Made by a program: the position numbers and the translations under genes. The notes below the pieces were generated by a model. That model was not told where the DNA came from and searched no databases. It was given only the letters and a program-made list of their open reading frames with translations. A stretch of DNA of 64,000 bases, from the NCBI GenBank assembly GCA_963680875.1, contig OY804586.1, positions 56,206,203 through 56,270,202 on the forward strand, read 5' to 3'. This DNA comes from Bathymodiolus brooksi (Eukaryota > Mollusca > Bivalvia > Mytilida > Modiolidae). Shown one piece after another: positions 13,101 through 25,654 of the stretch. The first letter of the stretch is position 1. Each line of letters opens with the position of its first letter.

Positions 13101-16100
13101 TAGTCCACCAGCAGAAGTATCGACTACTGGTCAGGTGGTAACCTCGGGATTAATAGTCCACCAGCAGATGTATCGACTACTGGTCGGGTGGTAACCTCGG
13201 GACTAATAGTCCACCAGCAGATGTATCAACTACTGGTCGAGTGGTAACCTCGGGACTAATAGTCCACCAGGAGATGTATCGACTACTGGTCGAGTGGTAA
13301 CCTCGGGACTAATAGTCCACCAGCAGAAGTATCGACTACTGGTCGGGTGGTAACCTCGGGACTAATAGTCCACCAGGAGAAGCATCGACTACTGGTCGAG
13401 TGGTAACCTCGGGACTAATAGTCCACCAGCAGATGTATCGACTACTGGTCGGGTGGTAACCTCGGGACTAATAGTCCACCAGGAGATGTATCGACTACTG
13501 GTCGGGTGGTAACCTCGGGACTAATAGTCCACCAGCAGATGTATCGACTACTGGTCGGGTGGTAACCTCGGAACTAATAGTCCACGAGGAGATGTATCGA
13601 ATACTGGTCGGGTGGTAACCTCGGGACTAATAGTCCACCAGCAGATGTATCGACTACTGGTCGGGTGGTAACCTCGGGACTAACAGTCCACCAGCAGATG
13701 TATCGAATACTGGTCGGGTGGTAACCTCGGGACTAATAGTCCACCAGCAGATGTATCGACTACTGGTCGAGTGGTAAACTCGGGACTAATAGTCCACCAG
13801 GAGATGTATCGACTACTGGTCGGGTGGTAACCTCGGGACTAATAGTCCACCAGGAGATGTATCGACTACTGGTCGGGTGGTAACCTCGAGACTAATAGTC
13901 CACCAGCAGATGCCTCGACTACTGGTCAGGTGGTAACATCGGGACTAATAGTCCACCAGGAGATGTATCGACTACCGGTCGGGTGGTAACTTCGGAACTA
14001 ATAGTCCACCAGGAGATGTATCGACTACTGGTCGGGTGATAACCTCGGGACTAATAGTCCACCAGCAGAAGTATCGACTACTGGTCAGGTGGTAACCTCG
14101 GGACTAATAGTCCACCAGCAGATGTATCGACTACTGGTCGGGTGGTAACCTCGGGACTAATAGTCCACCAGCAGATGTATCGACTACTGGTCGGGTGGTA
14201 ACCTCGGGACTAATAGTTCACCAGGAGATGTATCGACTACCGGTCGGGTGGTAACTTCGGGACTAATAGTCCACCAGGAGATGTATCGACTACTGGTCGG
14301 GTGATAACCTCGGGACTAATAGTCCACCAGCAGAAGTATCGACTACTGGTCAGGTGGTAACCTCGGGACTAATAGTCCACCAGCAGATGTATCGACTACT
14401 GGTCGGGTGGTAACCTCGGGACTAATAGTCCACCAGCAGATGTATCAACTACTGGTCGAGTGGTAACCTCGGGACTAATAGTCCACCAGGAGATGTATCG
14501 ACTACTGGTCGAGTGGTAACCTCGGGACTAATAGTCCACCAGCAGAAGTATCGACTACTGGTCGGGTGGTAACCTCGGGACTAATAGTCCACCAGGAGAA
14601 GCATCGACTACTGGTCGAGTGGTAACCTCGGGACTAATAGTCCACCAGCAGATGTATCGACTACTGGTCGGGTGGTAACCTCGGGACTAATAGTCCACCA
14701 GGAGATGTATCGACTACTGGTCGGGTGGTAACCTCGGGACTAATAGTCCACCAGCAGATGTATCGACTACTGGTCGGGTGGTAACCTCGGAACTAATAGT
14801 CCACGAGGAGATGTATCGAATACTGGTCGGGTGGTAACCTCGGGACTAATAGTCCACCAGCAGATGTATCGACTACTGGTCGGGTGGTAACCTCGGGACT
14901 AACAGTCCACCAGCAGATGTATCGAATACTGGTCGGGTGGTAACCTCGGGACTAATAGTCCACCAGCAGATGTATCGACTACTGGTCGAGTGGTAACCTC
15001 GGGACTAATAGTCCACCAGGAGATGTATCGACTACTGGTCGGGTGGTAACCTCGGGACTAATAGTCCACCAGGAGATGTATCGACTACTGGACGGGTGGT
15101 AACCTCGAGACTAATAGTCCACCAGCAGATGCCTCGACTACTGGTCAGGTGGTAACATCGGGACTAATAGTCCACCAGGAGATGTATCGACTACCGGTCG
15201 GGTGGTAACTTCGGAACTAATAGTCCACCAGGAGATGTATCGACTACTGGTCGGGTGATAACCTCGGGACTAATAGTCCACCAGCAGAAGTATCGACTAC
15301 TGGTCAGGTGGTAACCTCGGGACTAATAGTCCACCAGCAGATGTATCGACTACTGGTCGGGTGGTAACCTCGGGACTAATAGTCCACCAGCAGATGTATC
15401 GACTACTGGTCGGGTGGTAACCTCGGGACTAATAGTTCACCAGGAGATGTATCGACTACCGGTCGGGTGGTAACTTCGGGACTAATAGTCCACCAGGAGA
15501 TGTATCGACTACTGGTCGGGTGATAACCTCGGGACTAATAGTCCACCAGCAGAAGTATCGACTACTGCTCAGGTGGTAACCTCGGGACTAATAGTCCACC
15601 AGCAGATGTATCGACTACTGGTCGGGTGGTAACCTCGGGACTAATAGTCCACCAGCAGATGTATCAACTACTGGTCGAGTGGTAACCTCGGGACTAATAG
15701 TCCACCAGGAGATGTATCGACTACTGGTCGAGTGGTAACCTCGGGACTAATAGTCCACCAGCAGAAGTATCGACTACTGGTCGGGTGGTAACCTCGGGAC
15801 TAATAGTCCACCAGGAGAAGCATCGACTACTGGTCGAGTGGTAACCTCGGGACTAATAGTCCACCAGCAGATGTATCGACTACTGGTCGGGTGGTAACCT
15901 CGGGACTAATAGTCCACCAGGAGATGTATCGACTACTGGTCGGGTGGTAACCTCGGGACTAATAGTCCACCAGCAGATGTATCGACTACTGGTCGGGTGG
16001 TAACCTCGGAACTAATAGTCCACGAGGAGATGTATCGAATACTGGTCGGGTGGTAACCTCGGGACTAATAGTCCACCAGCAGATGTATCGACTACTGGTC

Positions 16101-19100
16101 GGGTGGTAACCTCGGGACTAACAGTCCACCAGCAGATGTATCGAATACTGGTCGGGTGGTAACCTCGGGACTAATAGTCCACCAGCAGATGTATCGACTA
16201 CTGGTCGAGTGGTAACCTCGGGACTAATAGTCCACCAGGAGATGTAACGACTACTGGTCGGGTGGTAACCTCGGGACTAATAGTCCACCAGGAGATGTAT
16301 CGACTACTGGTCGGGTGGTAACCTCGAGACTAATAGTCCACCAGCAGATGCCTCGACTACTGGTCAGGTGGTAACATCGGGACTAATAGTCCACCAGGAG
16401 ATGTATCGACTACCGGTCGGGTGGTAACTTCGGAACTAATAGTCCACCAGGAGATGTATCGACTACTGGTCGGGTGATAACCTCGGGACTAATAGTCCAC
16501 CAGCAGAAGTATCGACTACTGGTCAGGTGGTAACCTCGGGACTAATAGTCCACCAGCAGATGTATCGACTACTGGTCGGGTGGTAACCTCGGGACTAATA
16601 GTCCACCAGCAGATGTATCGACTACTGGTCGGGTGGTAACCTCGGGACTAATAGTTCACCAGGAGATGTATCGACTACCGGTCGGGTGGTAACTTCGGGA
16701 CTAATAGTCCACCAGGAGATGTATCGACTACTGGTCGGGTGATAACCTCGGGACTAATAGTCCACCAGCAGAAGTATCGACTACTGGTCAGGTGGTAACC
16801 TCGGGACTAATAGTCCACCAGCAGATGTATCGACTACTGGTCGGGTGGTAACCTCGGGACTAATAGTCCACCAGCAGATGTATCAACTACTGGTCGAGTG
16901 GTAACCTCGGGACTAATAGTCCACCAGGAGATGTATCGACTACTGGTCGAGTGGTAACCTCGGGACTAATAGTCCACCAGCAGAAGTATCGACTACTGGT
17001 CGGGTGGTAACCTCGGGACTAATAGTCCACCAGGAGAAGCATCGACTACTGGTCGAGTGGTAACCTCGGGACTAATAGTCCACCAGCAGATGTATCGACT
17101 ACTGGTCGGGTGGTAACCTCGGGACTAATAGTCCACCAGGAGATGTATCGACTACTGGTCGGGTGGTAACCTCGGGACTAATAGTCCACCAGCAGATGTA
17201 TCGACTACTGGTCGGGTGGTAACCTCGGAACTAATAGTCCACGAGGAGATGTATCGAATACTGGTCGGGTGGTAACCTCGGGACTAATAGTCCACCAGCA
17301 GATGTATCGACTACTGGTCGGGTGGTAACCTCGGGACTAACAGTCCACCAGCAGATGTATCGAATACTGGTCGGGTGGTAACCTCGGGACTAATAGTCCA
17401 CCAGCAGATGTATCGACTACTGGTCGAGTGGTAACCTCGGGACTAATAGTCCACCAGGAGATGTATCGACTACTGGTCGGGTGGTAACCTCGGGACTAAT
17501 AGTCCACCAGGAGATGTATCGACTACTGGTCGGGTGGTAACCTCGAGACTAATAGTCCACCAGCAGATGCCTCGACTACTGGTCAGGTGGTAACATCGGG
17601 ACTAATAGTCCACCAGGAGATGTATCGACTACCGGTCGGGTGGTAACTTCGGAACTAATAGTCCACCAGGAGATGTATCGACTACTGGTCGGGTGATAAC
17701 CTCGGGACTAATAGTCCACCAGCAGAAGTATCGACTACTGGTCAGGTGGTAACCTCGGGACTAATAGTCCACCAGCAGATGTATCGACTACTGGTCGGGT
17801 GGTAACCTCGGGACTAATAGTCCACCAGCAGATGTATCGACTACTGGTCGGGTGGTAACCTCGGGACTAATAGTTCACCAGGAGATGTATCGACTACCGG
17901 TCGGGTGGTAACTTCGGGACTAATAGTCCACCAGGAGATGTATCGACTACTGGTCGGGTGATAACCTCGGGACTAATAGTCCACCAGCAGAAGTATCGAC
18001 TACTGGTCAGGTGGTAACCTCGGGACTAATAGTCCACCAGCAGATGTATCGACTACTGGTCGGGTGGTAACCTCGGGACTAATAGTCCACCAGCAGATGT
18101 ATCAACTACTGGTCGAGTGGTAACCTCGGGACTAATAGTCCACCAGGAGATGTATCGACTACTGGTCGAGTGGTAACCTCGGGACTAATAGTCCACCAGC
18201 AGAAGTATCGACTACTGGTCGGGTGGTAACCTCGGGACTAATAGTCCACCAGGAGAAGCATCGACTACTGGTCGAGTGGTAACCTCGGGACTAATAGTCC
18301 ACCAGCAGATGTATCGACTACTGGTCGGGTGGTAACCTCGGGACTAATAGTCCACCAGGAGATGTATCGACTACTGGTCGGGTGGTAACCTCGGGACTAA
18401 TAGTCCACCAGCAGATGTATCGACTACTGGTCGGGTGGTAACCTCGGAACTAATAGTCCACGAGGAGATGTATCGAATACTGGTCGGGTGGTAACCTCGG
18501 GACTAATAGTCCACCAGCAGATGTATCGACTACTGGTCGGGTGGTAACCTCGGGACTAACAGTCCACCAGCAGATGTATCGAATACTGGTCGGGTGGTAA
18601 CCTCGGGACTAATAGTCCACCAGCAGATGTATAGACTACTGGTCGAGTGGTAACCTCGGGACTAATAGTCCACCAGGAGATGTATCGACTACTGGTCGGG
18701 TGGTAACCTCGGGACTAATAGTCCACCAGGAGATGTATCGACTACTGGTCGGGTGGTAACCTCGAGACTAATAGTCCACCAGCAGATGCCTCGACTACTG
18801 GTCAGGTGGTAACATCGGGACTAATAGTCCACCAGGAGATGTATCGACTACCGGTCGGGTGGTAACTTCGGAACTAATAGTCCACCAGGAGATGTATCGA
18901 CTACTGGTCGGGTGATAACCTCGGGACTAATAGTCCACCAGCAGAAGTATCGACTACTGGTCAGGTGGTAACCTCGGGACTAATAGTCCACCAGCAGATG
19001 TATCGACTACTGGTCGGGTGGTAACCTCGGGACTAATAGTCCACCAGCAGATGTATCGACTACTGGTCGGGTGGTAACCTCGGGACTAATAGTTCACCAG

Positions 19101-20309
19101 GAGATGTATCGACTACCGGTCGGGTGGTAACTTCGGGACTAATAGTCCACCAGGAGATGTATCGACTACTGGTCGGGTGATAACCTCGGGACTAATAGTC
19201 CACCAGCAGAAGTATCGACTACTGGTCAGGTGGTAACCTCGGGATTAATAGTCCACCAGCAGATGTATCGACTACTGGTCGGGTGGTAACCTCGGGACTA
19301 ATAGTCCACCAGCAGATGTATCAACTACTGGTCGAGTGGTAACCTCGGGACTAATAGTCCACCAGGAGATGTATCGACTACTGGTCGAGTGGTAACCTCG
19401 GGACTAATAGTCCACCAGCAGAAGTATCGACTACTGGTCGGGTGGTAACCTCGGGACTAATAGTCCACCAGGAGAAGCATCGACTACTGGTCGAGTGGTA
19501 ACCTCGGGACTAATAGTCCACCAGCAGATGTATCGACTACTGGTCGGGTGGTAACCTCGGCACTAATAGTCCACCAGGAGATGTATCGACTACTGGTCGG
19601 GTGGTAACCTCGGGACTAATAGTCCACCAGCAGATGTATCGACTACTGGTCGGGTGGTAACCTCGGAACTAATAGTCCACGAGGAGATGTATCGAATACT
19701 GGTCGGGTGGTAACCTCGGGACTAATAGTCCACCAGCAGATGTATCGACTACTGGTCGGGTGGTAACCTCGGGACTAACAGTCCACCAGCAGATGTATCG
19801 AATACTGGTCGGGTGGTAACCTCGGGACTAATAGTCCACCAGCAGATGTATCGACTACTGGTCGAGTGGTAACCTCGGGACTAATAGTCCACCAGGAGAT
19901 GTATCGACTACTGGTCGGGTGGTAACCTCGGGACTAATAGTCCACCAGGAGATGTATCGACTACTGGTCGGGTGGTAACCTCGAGACTAATAGTCCACCA
20001 GCAGATGCCTCGACTACTGGTCAGGTGGTAACATCGGGACTAATAGTCCACCAGGAGATGTATCGACTACCGGTCGGGTGGTAACTTCGGAACTAATAGT
20101 CCACCAGGAGATGTATCGAATACTGGTCGGGTGATAACCTCGGGACTAATAGTCCACCAGCAGAAGTATCGACTACTGGTCAGGTGGTAACCTCGGGACT
20201 AATAGTCCACCAGCAGATGTATCGACTACTGGTCGGGTGGTAACCTCGGGACTAATAGTCCACCAGCAGATGTATCGACTACTGGTCGGGTGGTAACCTC
20301 GGGACTAAT
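7071..20309. repeat. 53-bp satellite, about 250 copies, with higher-order structure
   Basis: The unit contains gactactggtcgggtggtaa, cctcgggactaatagtcc and accagcagatgtatc. Diagnostic variants recur every 1219 bp (23 units): the gactaacag variant starts at 8802, 10021, 11240, 12459 and 13678, and again at the same spacing to about 19773. The leftmost interval (7901 to 8802) is 901 bp, 17 units. Each unit has the near-perfect palindrome GGACTAATAGTCC, and GGTGG/CCACC can extend the stem. No coding frame or hammerhead-ribozyme core was seen. Confidence 0.97.
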
Positions 20310-20349
20310 AGACTTAATGAGTGTTTAGTCGATATATTTTAATTAATTG

Positions 20350-20486
<137 letters not shown>

Positions 20487-20679
20487 TTAACGCCAACTTG
20501 AGGAAAGCCACTAGATGCATACGTAGACATCCAATTTTTATACGCCGGGGGGCATATCGGCGCTTAAGAGATTGAAAATAAAACGTAACCGGTAATGACG
20601 GAATAATATAACACATCACATCAGCAGAAGTCACTCCTCTGATAAACCCGTACTTAGCACACTGATCACGAGGTTTGGT

Positions 20680-20946
20680 TTGGTTTATGGTATTTAACGC
20701 CACTTTCAATGATATTTCAGTTACATCGTGGCGGCCAGTTTCATTGGTGGAAGTAACCGCAGTTCCCGGAGAAAACCATCGATCTGTCACAAGTCATTGA
20801 CAAACTTTATAACATAATGTTGTATCGAGTACACCTCACCATGAACGGGATTCGAACTCACAATTTTCGTGGTTATAGGCACTGATTGCACATGTAGTTG
20901 TAAATCCAGCTACCATACGTATACGATCACGACCATGACGGCCACG
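20680..20946 (-). mobile_element. SINE-B copy
   Basis: Nearly full length on the minus strand: the 3' module at 20680-20735, body with caagtcattgacaaacttta, B-box reverse complement gggattcgaactcac, and head ending at ccatgacggccacg. Confidence 0.9.
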
Positions 20947-21273
20947 CATATTGAGAAACATGTAAAGTGGACAAATACTACAAAACAAAAGACGAATACG
21001 GGTTTATTTGAACTGAAAACAACTTCCTGTCACGTGATTTGGTATTAAATATATAATATACGTACATTATTGGAAAATTTTAAATATATATATATGTAGG
21101 AGCTTTAGGAACAGGTAGAAAAGCAAGTCCTTATAAGCTTTTCTTGCCTGTTTCTTAGCAAGTACAAACTATTTTTATCATATTAACGACAATGTACGTA
21201 TACCGGTATTGTGTTTATCCTGCAATACTAGAATCAAAAAGTACAAAAAACTGCCAAATCGTCAGCCCTTATA
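20947..21273. other. AT-rich spacer, no gene seen
   Basis: Contains a short inverted repeat near 21118-21160 (aaaagcaag facing cttgcctgttt) and (TA)n at about 21085. No supported coding sequence. Confidence 0.4.
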
Positions 21274-21449
21274 CAGGGGGGATCCAGGATTTCAAGTTAG
21301 GGGGGGGCGCACTTAAAAAAATTGCGCCGAGCGGAGGGAGGCGCGAAAATGTTTGGGGTATTTCGTGTGAAAAATCACGATTTTACGCCAAAAAATCATA
21401 TTTTTTCTAATTTTAGGGGGTGCGCCCCCCCCCCCCCCCCCCTCCCCCT
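21274..21449. mobile_element. G-rich inverted-repeat element, copy 1 (hAT-like MITE)
   Basis: Matches 24242-24438 over gatccaggatttcaagttag, the gcgccgagcggagggaggcgc block and ccaaaaaatcatatttttt. The right end has decayed into a C-tract, so the terminal repeat is incomplete. Confidence 0.75.
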
Positions 21450-21907
21450 ATACTTATTTCTTTCTGTTGCTCTACATGAACCAGGTACTAGAAATGCTTT
21501 ATTAGGTCTATAACTAAATAACACTAAAGTTTATTTGATCCCCTTTATTAGTACTCAAAATCACCCACTTGCAGGATAAAAAGCCAAAGGGAGATTTTAC
21601 AGCTAGACTCGTATTATTTCTTAAGTACAGATTTTATGTATTAAATTTGCATAAATTGGTACAATTTTGCACTATTCTATAAGCGTCCTAATCCCAGTAT
21701 AATTAAACCCAAATGATAAGAATGTAAACTTACAGTTATTAAATTTAAGATCGGACTTCAAAGGGCGACATCTTGTATTTTAGAAATGTTTTACGGCTGT
21801 CGAATGATCTTTATTCACTTTTAACCGATGTAATGTTGTATCAATGATTTAACCTTAAATGTCGCGTTATGAAATTATTGGACAAATTTAACGCGAAAGT
21901 AGGCATG
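21450..21907. other. AT-rich spacer, no gene seen
   Basis: No recognisable exon, repeat or RNA gene. Confidence 0.4.
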
Positions 21908-22126
21908 TAAGTTTGAATGAAACTGTGCATGGTTAATATCTTTTAGTGTAACAATTTCTGAGAATATGTCCTTAATTAACGCTACGATATAGCTGAAATA
22001 TTGCTAAAGTTGGTGTTAAACACTAATCAATCAATATGTCCTTAATTAAACACATAGAGTCCACGATTTTATTTAGATCTCTATATTTTGACGGGGAATA
22101 TATAAAAAAGATATAAATAAACTGTA
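21908..22126 (+). repeat. Left copy of a ~218-bp direct repeat flanking a SINE
   Basis: Matches 22366-22583 at an offset of 458 bp, from taagttt to aaataaactgta. It contains a SINE 3' module (gatatagctgaaatattgct with ggtgttaaacac) at about 21987-22025. Confidence 0.85.
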
Positions 22127-22365
22127 GGTTGGGTTTTTAACGCCACTTTCAACAATATTTCAGTCAGTATATCGTGGGGGTCAATTTTAATTTTGGAGGA
22201 AACCGGACTACCCGGAGAAAACCACCGACCTGTCGCAAGTCACGGACAAACTTTATCACATAATGTTGATCGAGATTTGAACTCACAACATCAGCGGGGA
22301 TAGGCACTGATTGCATAGGTAGTTGTAAATCCAACTACCATACGACCACGGCCACGACGGTCCCT
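22127..22365 (-). mobile_element. SINE-B copy lying exactly between two direct repeats
   Basis: Minus-strand copy with 3' module, body and head. It fills the whole gap between the repeat copies, with no extra bases on either side. Confidence 0.85.
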
Positions 22366-22583
22366 TAAGTTTAAATGAAACTGTGCATGGTTATTATCAT
22401 TTAGTGTGACAATTTCTGAGGATATGTCCTTAATTAACGCCACGATATAGCTGAAATATTGCTAAAGTTGGCGTTAAACACCAACCAATCAATGAATTAA
22501 TCACTATGTGTTTATAGAGTACGATCTTTTTTTAGATCTAAATACTTTGACGGGGGATATATTAAAAATATAAATAAACTGTA
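22366..22583 (+). repeat. Right copy of the ~218-bp direct repeat
   Basis: Second copy of 21908-22126, including the embedded SINE 3' module (ggcgttaaacaccaacc near 22460). Confidence 0.85.
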
Positions 22584-22743
22584 TACCGAATAGACGGTGT
22601 GTGAATTTCGGAATACCCACTCCCCCCTCCCCACCCTTTTTGTCTTGCAACGGGTGACAAAACGATACATATATTTCATCTTTCTTTTACTTGCAATAGA
22701 TACGACAGGATAATTGGTAAATCTAATAGTTAGACTCGTGAAT

Positions 22744-22905
22744 TTGCAACAATATTTCTGTTATATCGTGGCAGTCAGTTTTATTGGCTGGAGGAAACCG
22801 GAGTACCCGAAAAATAAACCCACCGACCTGCCGCAATTCACTGACAAACTTTATCACATAATATTGTATCGAATACATCTCTCCTGAGTGGGAACTGGAC
22901 TCAAG
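22744..22905 (-). mobile_element. SINE-B fragment
   Basis: Minus-strand 3' module and body (gttatatcgtggcagtcag through actttatcacataat). The head is diverged. Confidence 0.7.
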
Positions 22906-23004
22906 ATCTGTGGATTACGGTATCACAGTAAGCCCTCCGAATTCATCTTGAATACAACTTAACATGAGAATGCAATACATTAGATGGGGACGGATGGTGG
23001 TTGT

Positions 23005-23068
23005 GAGTTTATGGCTTACCGGCACTTTCAACACATCTCCATGAACGGGGTTCGAACTCACAACTTTA
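23005..23068 (-). mobile_element. Internally deleted SINE-B fragment
   Basis: The start of the 3' module (ccggcactttcaaca) is joined directly to the B-box part (ggggttcgaactcacaac), with the body missing. Confidence 0.6.
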
Positions 23069-23319
23069 GTTGAAGTGCATGTACATGTATATTTGAAATG
23101 AAATAACTTTATCCTACTATAAATTATGCTAAAAATAATTTGGTAGAATGTCTTGTATTGGTATCTGGCCCCTTAAGGAAAGATCGTTCTGCTTGCAGGT
23201 TTTCAAATAAATAACTATTATTGAGAATATTTGTAGACTAGTTCCACTAAAAACATTTTAACTTAAAAACTTGACCGCCAGACTATGTTTGCTTAGTACC
23301 TCATACTTCCTGTTGTTTC

Positions 23320-23530
23320 GATTCGGACCGGCTTTCTGATTGGCTCCTCAAAACTCGAATAACCTAGTCGTTACGTGTATTTATTCCGAATCAATTCTGT
23401 CGCTACATCATGAGATTATTGTCGACAGAAGACACAGTAATTATCCGAGTTAACCTGCTGTTCCATTAATTAAATTTGCGGCGAGCGCGCGAATCGTCTA
23501 GTTTTCGTGGCTAATCAATGTAAAAATCAC
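23320..23530 (+). promoter_or_regulatory. Possible promoter-like region
   Basis: An inverted CCAAT box (ctgattggctcc, about 23335) and a local CpG cluster (gcggcgagcgcgcgaatcg, about 23477) stand out in AT-rich surroundings, just upstream of a strong signal-peptide-like ATG at 23531. This is inference only; no TATA box was seen. Confidence 0.2.
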
Positions 23531-23600
23531 ATGAAGCATTGCATTGTTTTTTTCTTCTTGTTGACATGTTTAAATTTCTGTGCATTCACCCAGGCTTTAA
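23531..23600 (+). CDS. Candidate signal-peptide exon (weak)
   Basis: The ATG at 23531 opens a 24-residue frame beginning MKHCIVFFFLLTCLNF: a basic start, a hydrophobic core and small residues (CAFTQA) like a signal-peptidase site, then TAG at 23603. A secreted WAP protein needs such an exon, and none is seen closer to 31265. Against it, no good donor in phase 0 (needed to join exon A1) precedes the stop. The only GT near its end gives phase 2, so another exon would have to intervene. It may equally be chance. Confidence 0.18.
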
Positions 23601-23652
23601 TGTAGTGTCAGTAGGAAGTCGGAATATAACGACTGGATTATTCGGGTTAATA

Positions 23653-23877
23653 GAAGGGCTCGGGTGGCTCAATGAATTAGATAGTTGGATTACCTAACAA
23701 CTCATACAAGCCTATCACCAATACGGCCTGGGTTCGCGCCCAGATTTGTAAATTACTAAAAGGTGCACTCGACTCGAAGCCGCAAGTGATAATGTTTACC
23801 AGTTGCTTGCCCATGGTCGGTGGTTCTCTCAGGGTACTCCGGCTTCTTCCACCACTAAAACTAAAACAATCAATCAA
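23653..23877 (+). mobile_element. SINE-A copy with target-site duplication
   Basis: Family definition: head gggtggctcaatgagttag, B-box gggttcgcgccc, body gtgcactcgactcgcagcc and ggttctctccgggtactcc, then ccaccactaaaactggtcgc and the 3' module. This copy lacks most of the 3' module. It is flanked by TCGGGTTAATA at 23642-23652 and 23878-23888, an 11-bp target duplication that marks it as a retroposed insertion. Confidence 0.9.
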
Positions 23878-23923
23878 TCGGGTTAATAAATACATGTAGG
23901 TGTTAGGTGTAGGTCTTTTTCAT

Positions 23924-23963
23924 TTATTAACTTAGACACATACGGATATGTCTAAGTTAATAA
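23924..23963. repeat. 15-bp perfect inverted repeat
   Basis: Arms ttattaacttagaca (23924-23938) and tgtctaagttaataa (23949-23963) around a 10-base loop. Confidence 0.9.
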
Positions 23964-24001
23964 TAATAATAATTCTTTATTAGCACAACTTACACCCAAT
24001 C

Positions 24002-24065
24002 AATTTTGAAAAAATCCACGCCAAGATAAAGCTGAAATACTGCTAAAGTTGGCGTTTCAAAAACA
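24002..24065 (+). mobile_element. SINE 3' module fragment
   Basis: Only ccacgccaagataaagctg through ttggcgtttcaaaaacaatc remains. Confidence 0.6.
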
Positions 24066-24241
24066 ATCAATGGAGCAGGAACTTGTCACCCTTCCGGAGC
24101 ATACGAGTTTCACCCTTTTAAATAGTGGGTTCGTGTTTCTCGATCTTTCGTTGTCGGTGTAGTGCTTTGTAGATCGTTGTTTGTCCATTTTCTTTTTGGC
24201 CATTGTGTTGTCTATCCTTCTTCGATTTACGGGTTCTGATT

Positions 24242-24438
24242 CAGGGGCGTATCCAGGATTTCAAGTTAGGGGGGGGGGGCGCACTTAAAAAAATTGCGCC
24301 GAGCGGAGGGAGGCGCGAACATTTTTGGGGTATTTCGTGTGAAAAATGACGATTTCACGCCAAAAAATCATATTTTTTCCAATTTTAGGGGGGGGGGGGG
24401 CGCGCGCCGGGTGCGCCCCCCTCTGGATCCGCCCCTAT
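24242..24438. mobile_element. G-rich inverted-repeat element, copy 2 (hAT-like MITE)
   Basis: Left end CAGGGGCGTATCCAG; right end CTGGATCCGCCCCTATG, which reads CATAGGGGCGGATCCAG in reverse. It is about 197 bp with no coding capacity. It splits another dispersed repeat (gtttgtccattttcttttt before, ttccactttggtatc after). The flanks share TGATT, which fits a short target duplication. Confidence 0.85.
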
Positions 24439-24470
24439 GATTTCCACTTTGGTATCTTTAAATTCTTTTT

Positions 24471-24742
24471 AGGGACCGTCCATTTAACTTGCAGGGGGGG
24501 GGGGGGGGGGCTATGGGTTTTTTTCTCGTTCAGAATTTTTTTTTCGGACAACACGAGAGTTAGAATATTTTTTTTTCCCAGAATTTAACATTAGGTTATA
24601 TGACAACTCTGAATCAGATTTTTTTTTTCCTCCGCCAAAATCAGAATATTTTTTCAGCAACATTGGGAATCAGAATATTTTTTTAGAAAAAAAACATACC
24701 CCCCCCCCCCCCCCCCCCTGGAAGTTAAATGGTCCGTCCCTT
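24471..24742. mobile_element. Foldback element with poly-G/poly-C flanked ends, copy 1
   Basis: Left end agggaccgtccatttaactt is followed by a G-tract of about 18. The right end is a C-tract of about 22 then gaagttaaatggtccgtccc. The interior has repeated cagaatattttt blocks and no gene. A related copy lies at 43028-43242. Confidence 0.9.
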
Positions 24743-25382
24743 AGTAGTGCACACAAATGACCAAGGTCAAGTGAACACGTCACACAAAGTTCAGCTTATT
24801 TACTTAAATACTACGTAATACACAACACAATGGCGGCATGTAAATAAGTAGAATCATGTGACTGCTACAAAATGTCACGGAAATATGTTAATAAATTCAT
24901 TTGAACACCGAGAAATATAATAAATGGATAGACAAGAACTTCAAGAATGTGACTATATTGGTGAGAAACTGTGACACTTGAGAAAATTACTGAATTGTCA
25001 AAAACTACTTTTGCGAAAGCACGTGGTTTTCTATACAACACTATACAAATCAAAAATTGGTTTCAGCTAGGTGCAATTCATTTTATTACAATTTACAATG
25101 GATAAGACTAAAATACGTCAGTAATTTGACACAATCGCATATACACTGGTCTATCTAAGGAGCTTTTATTATCTAAGGGGTTAAAGTTCATTATAATACT
25201 TGTCAGGGGTGTGTTCGACTTGCAATTTGTTTAAGGAAAGGAACAAATCTATTTTTTAATGAATAAAAAATATATACCAGCGCATAGTAAAAATATTTTA
25301 CATTGGCTATTTGGATACTTTGTTTTACATTAACAGAAATGGTTCGTGCAGAACATCTGCTGTTCTCTGCAACCTACTATAT
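24743..25382. other. AT-rich spacer, no gene seen
   Basis: No supported coding exon, RNA gene or repeat. Confidence 0.4.
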
Positions 25383-25471
25383 CACAGGGACTCGCAGTTA
25401 TATTTTCACATCACCAGGTATCTTTTTAACACATACCTGGTGATGTGAAAATATAACTGGAGCTCCTGTGC
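25383..25471. repeat. Foldback with perfect 27-bp arms
   Basis: Arms 25395-25421 and 25433-25459 are exact reverse complements with an 11-base loop. The pairing continues imperfectly outward through cacagg (25383) and cctgtg (25466). Confidence 0.95.
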
Positions 25472-25654
25472 CTACCATAGTTTTCTTCTTAATATTCTAT
25501 AAATAGTTTTAATCACTAAACGTTCGTTCCTGCACTAATTTACTTTCATATCATTTACAAATTAAATTGTTGTTGTTTCTTTTTGGCACATTTTTAATCA
25601 TTTTAACTCACCTGCCATCACTTTTCGTCCGTCCGTCAACATTTCACATTTTAA

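Noticed and set aside
7071..20309. CRISPR array
   Set aside because: The array is contiguous with no unique spacers between repeats, and the setting is eukaryotic.
7071..20309. Hammerhead ribozyme satellite
   Set aside because: The conserved CTGATGA and GAAA core is absent on both strands of the unit. The 94-bp satellite also lacks CTGATGA.
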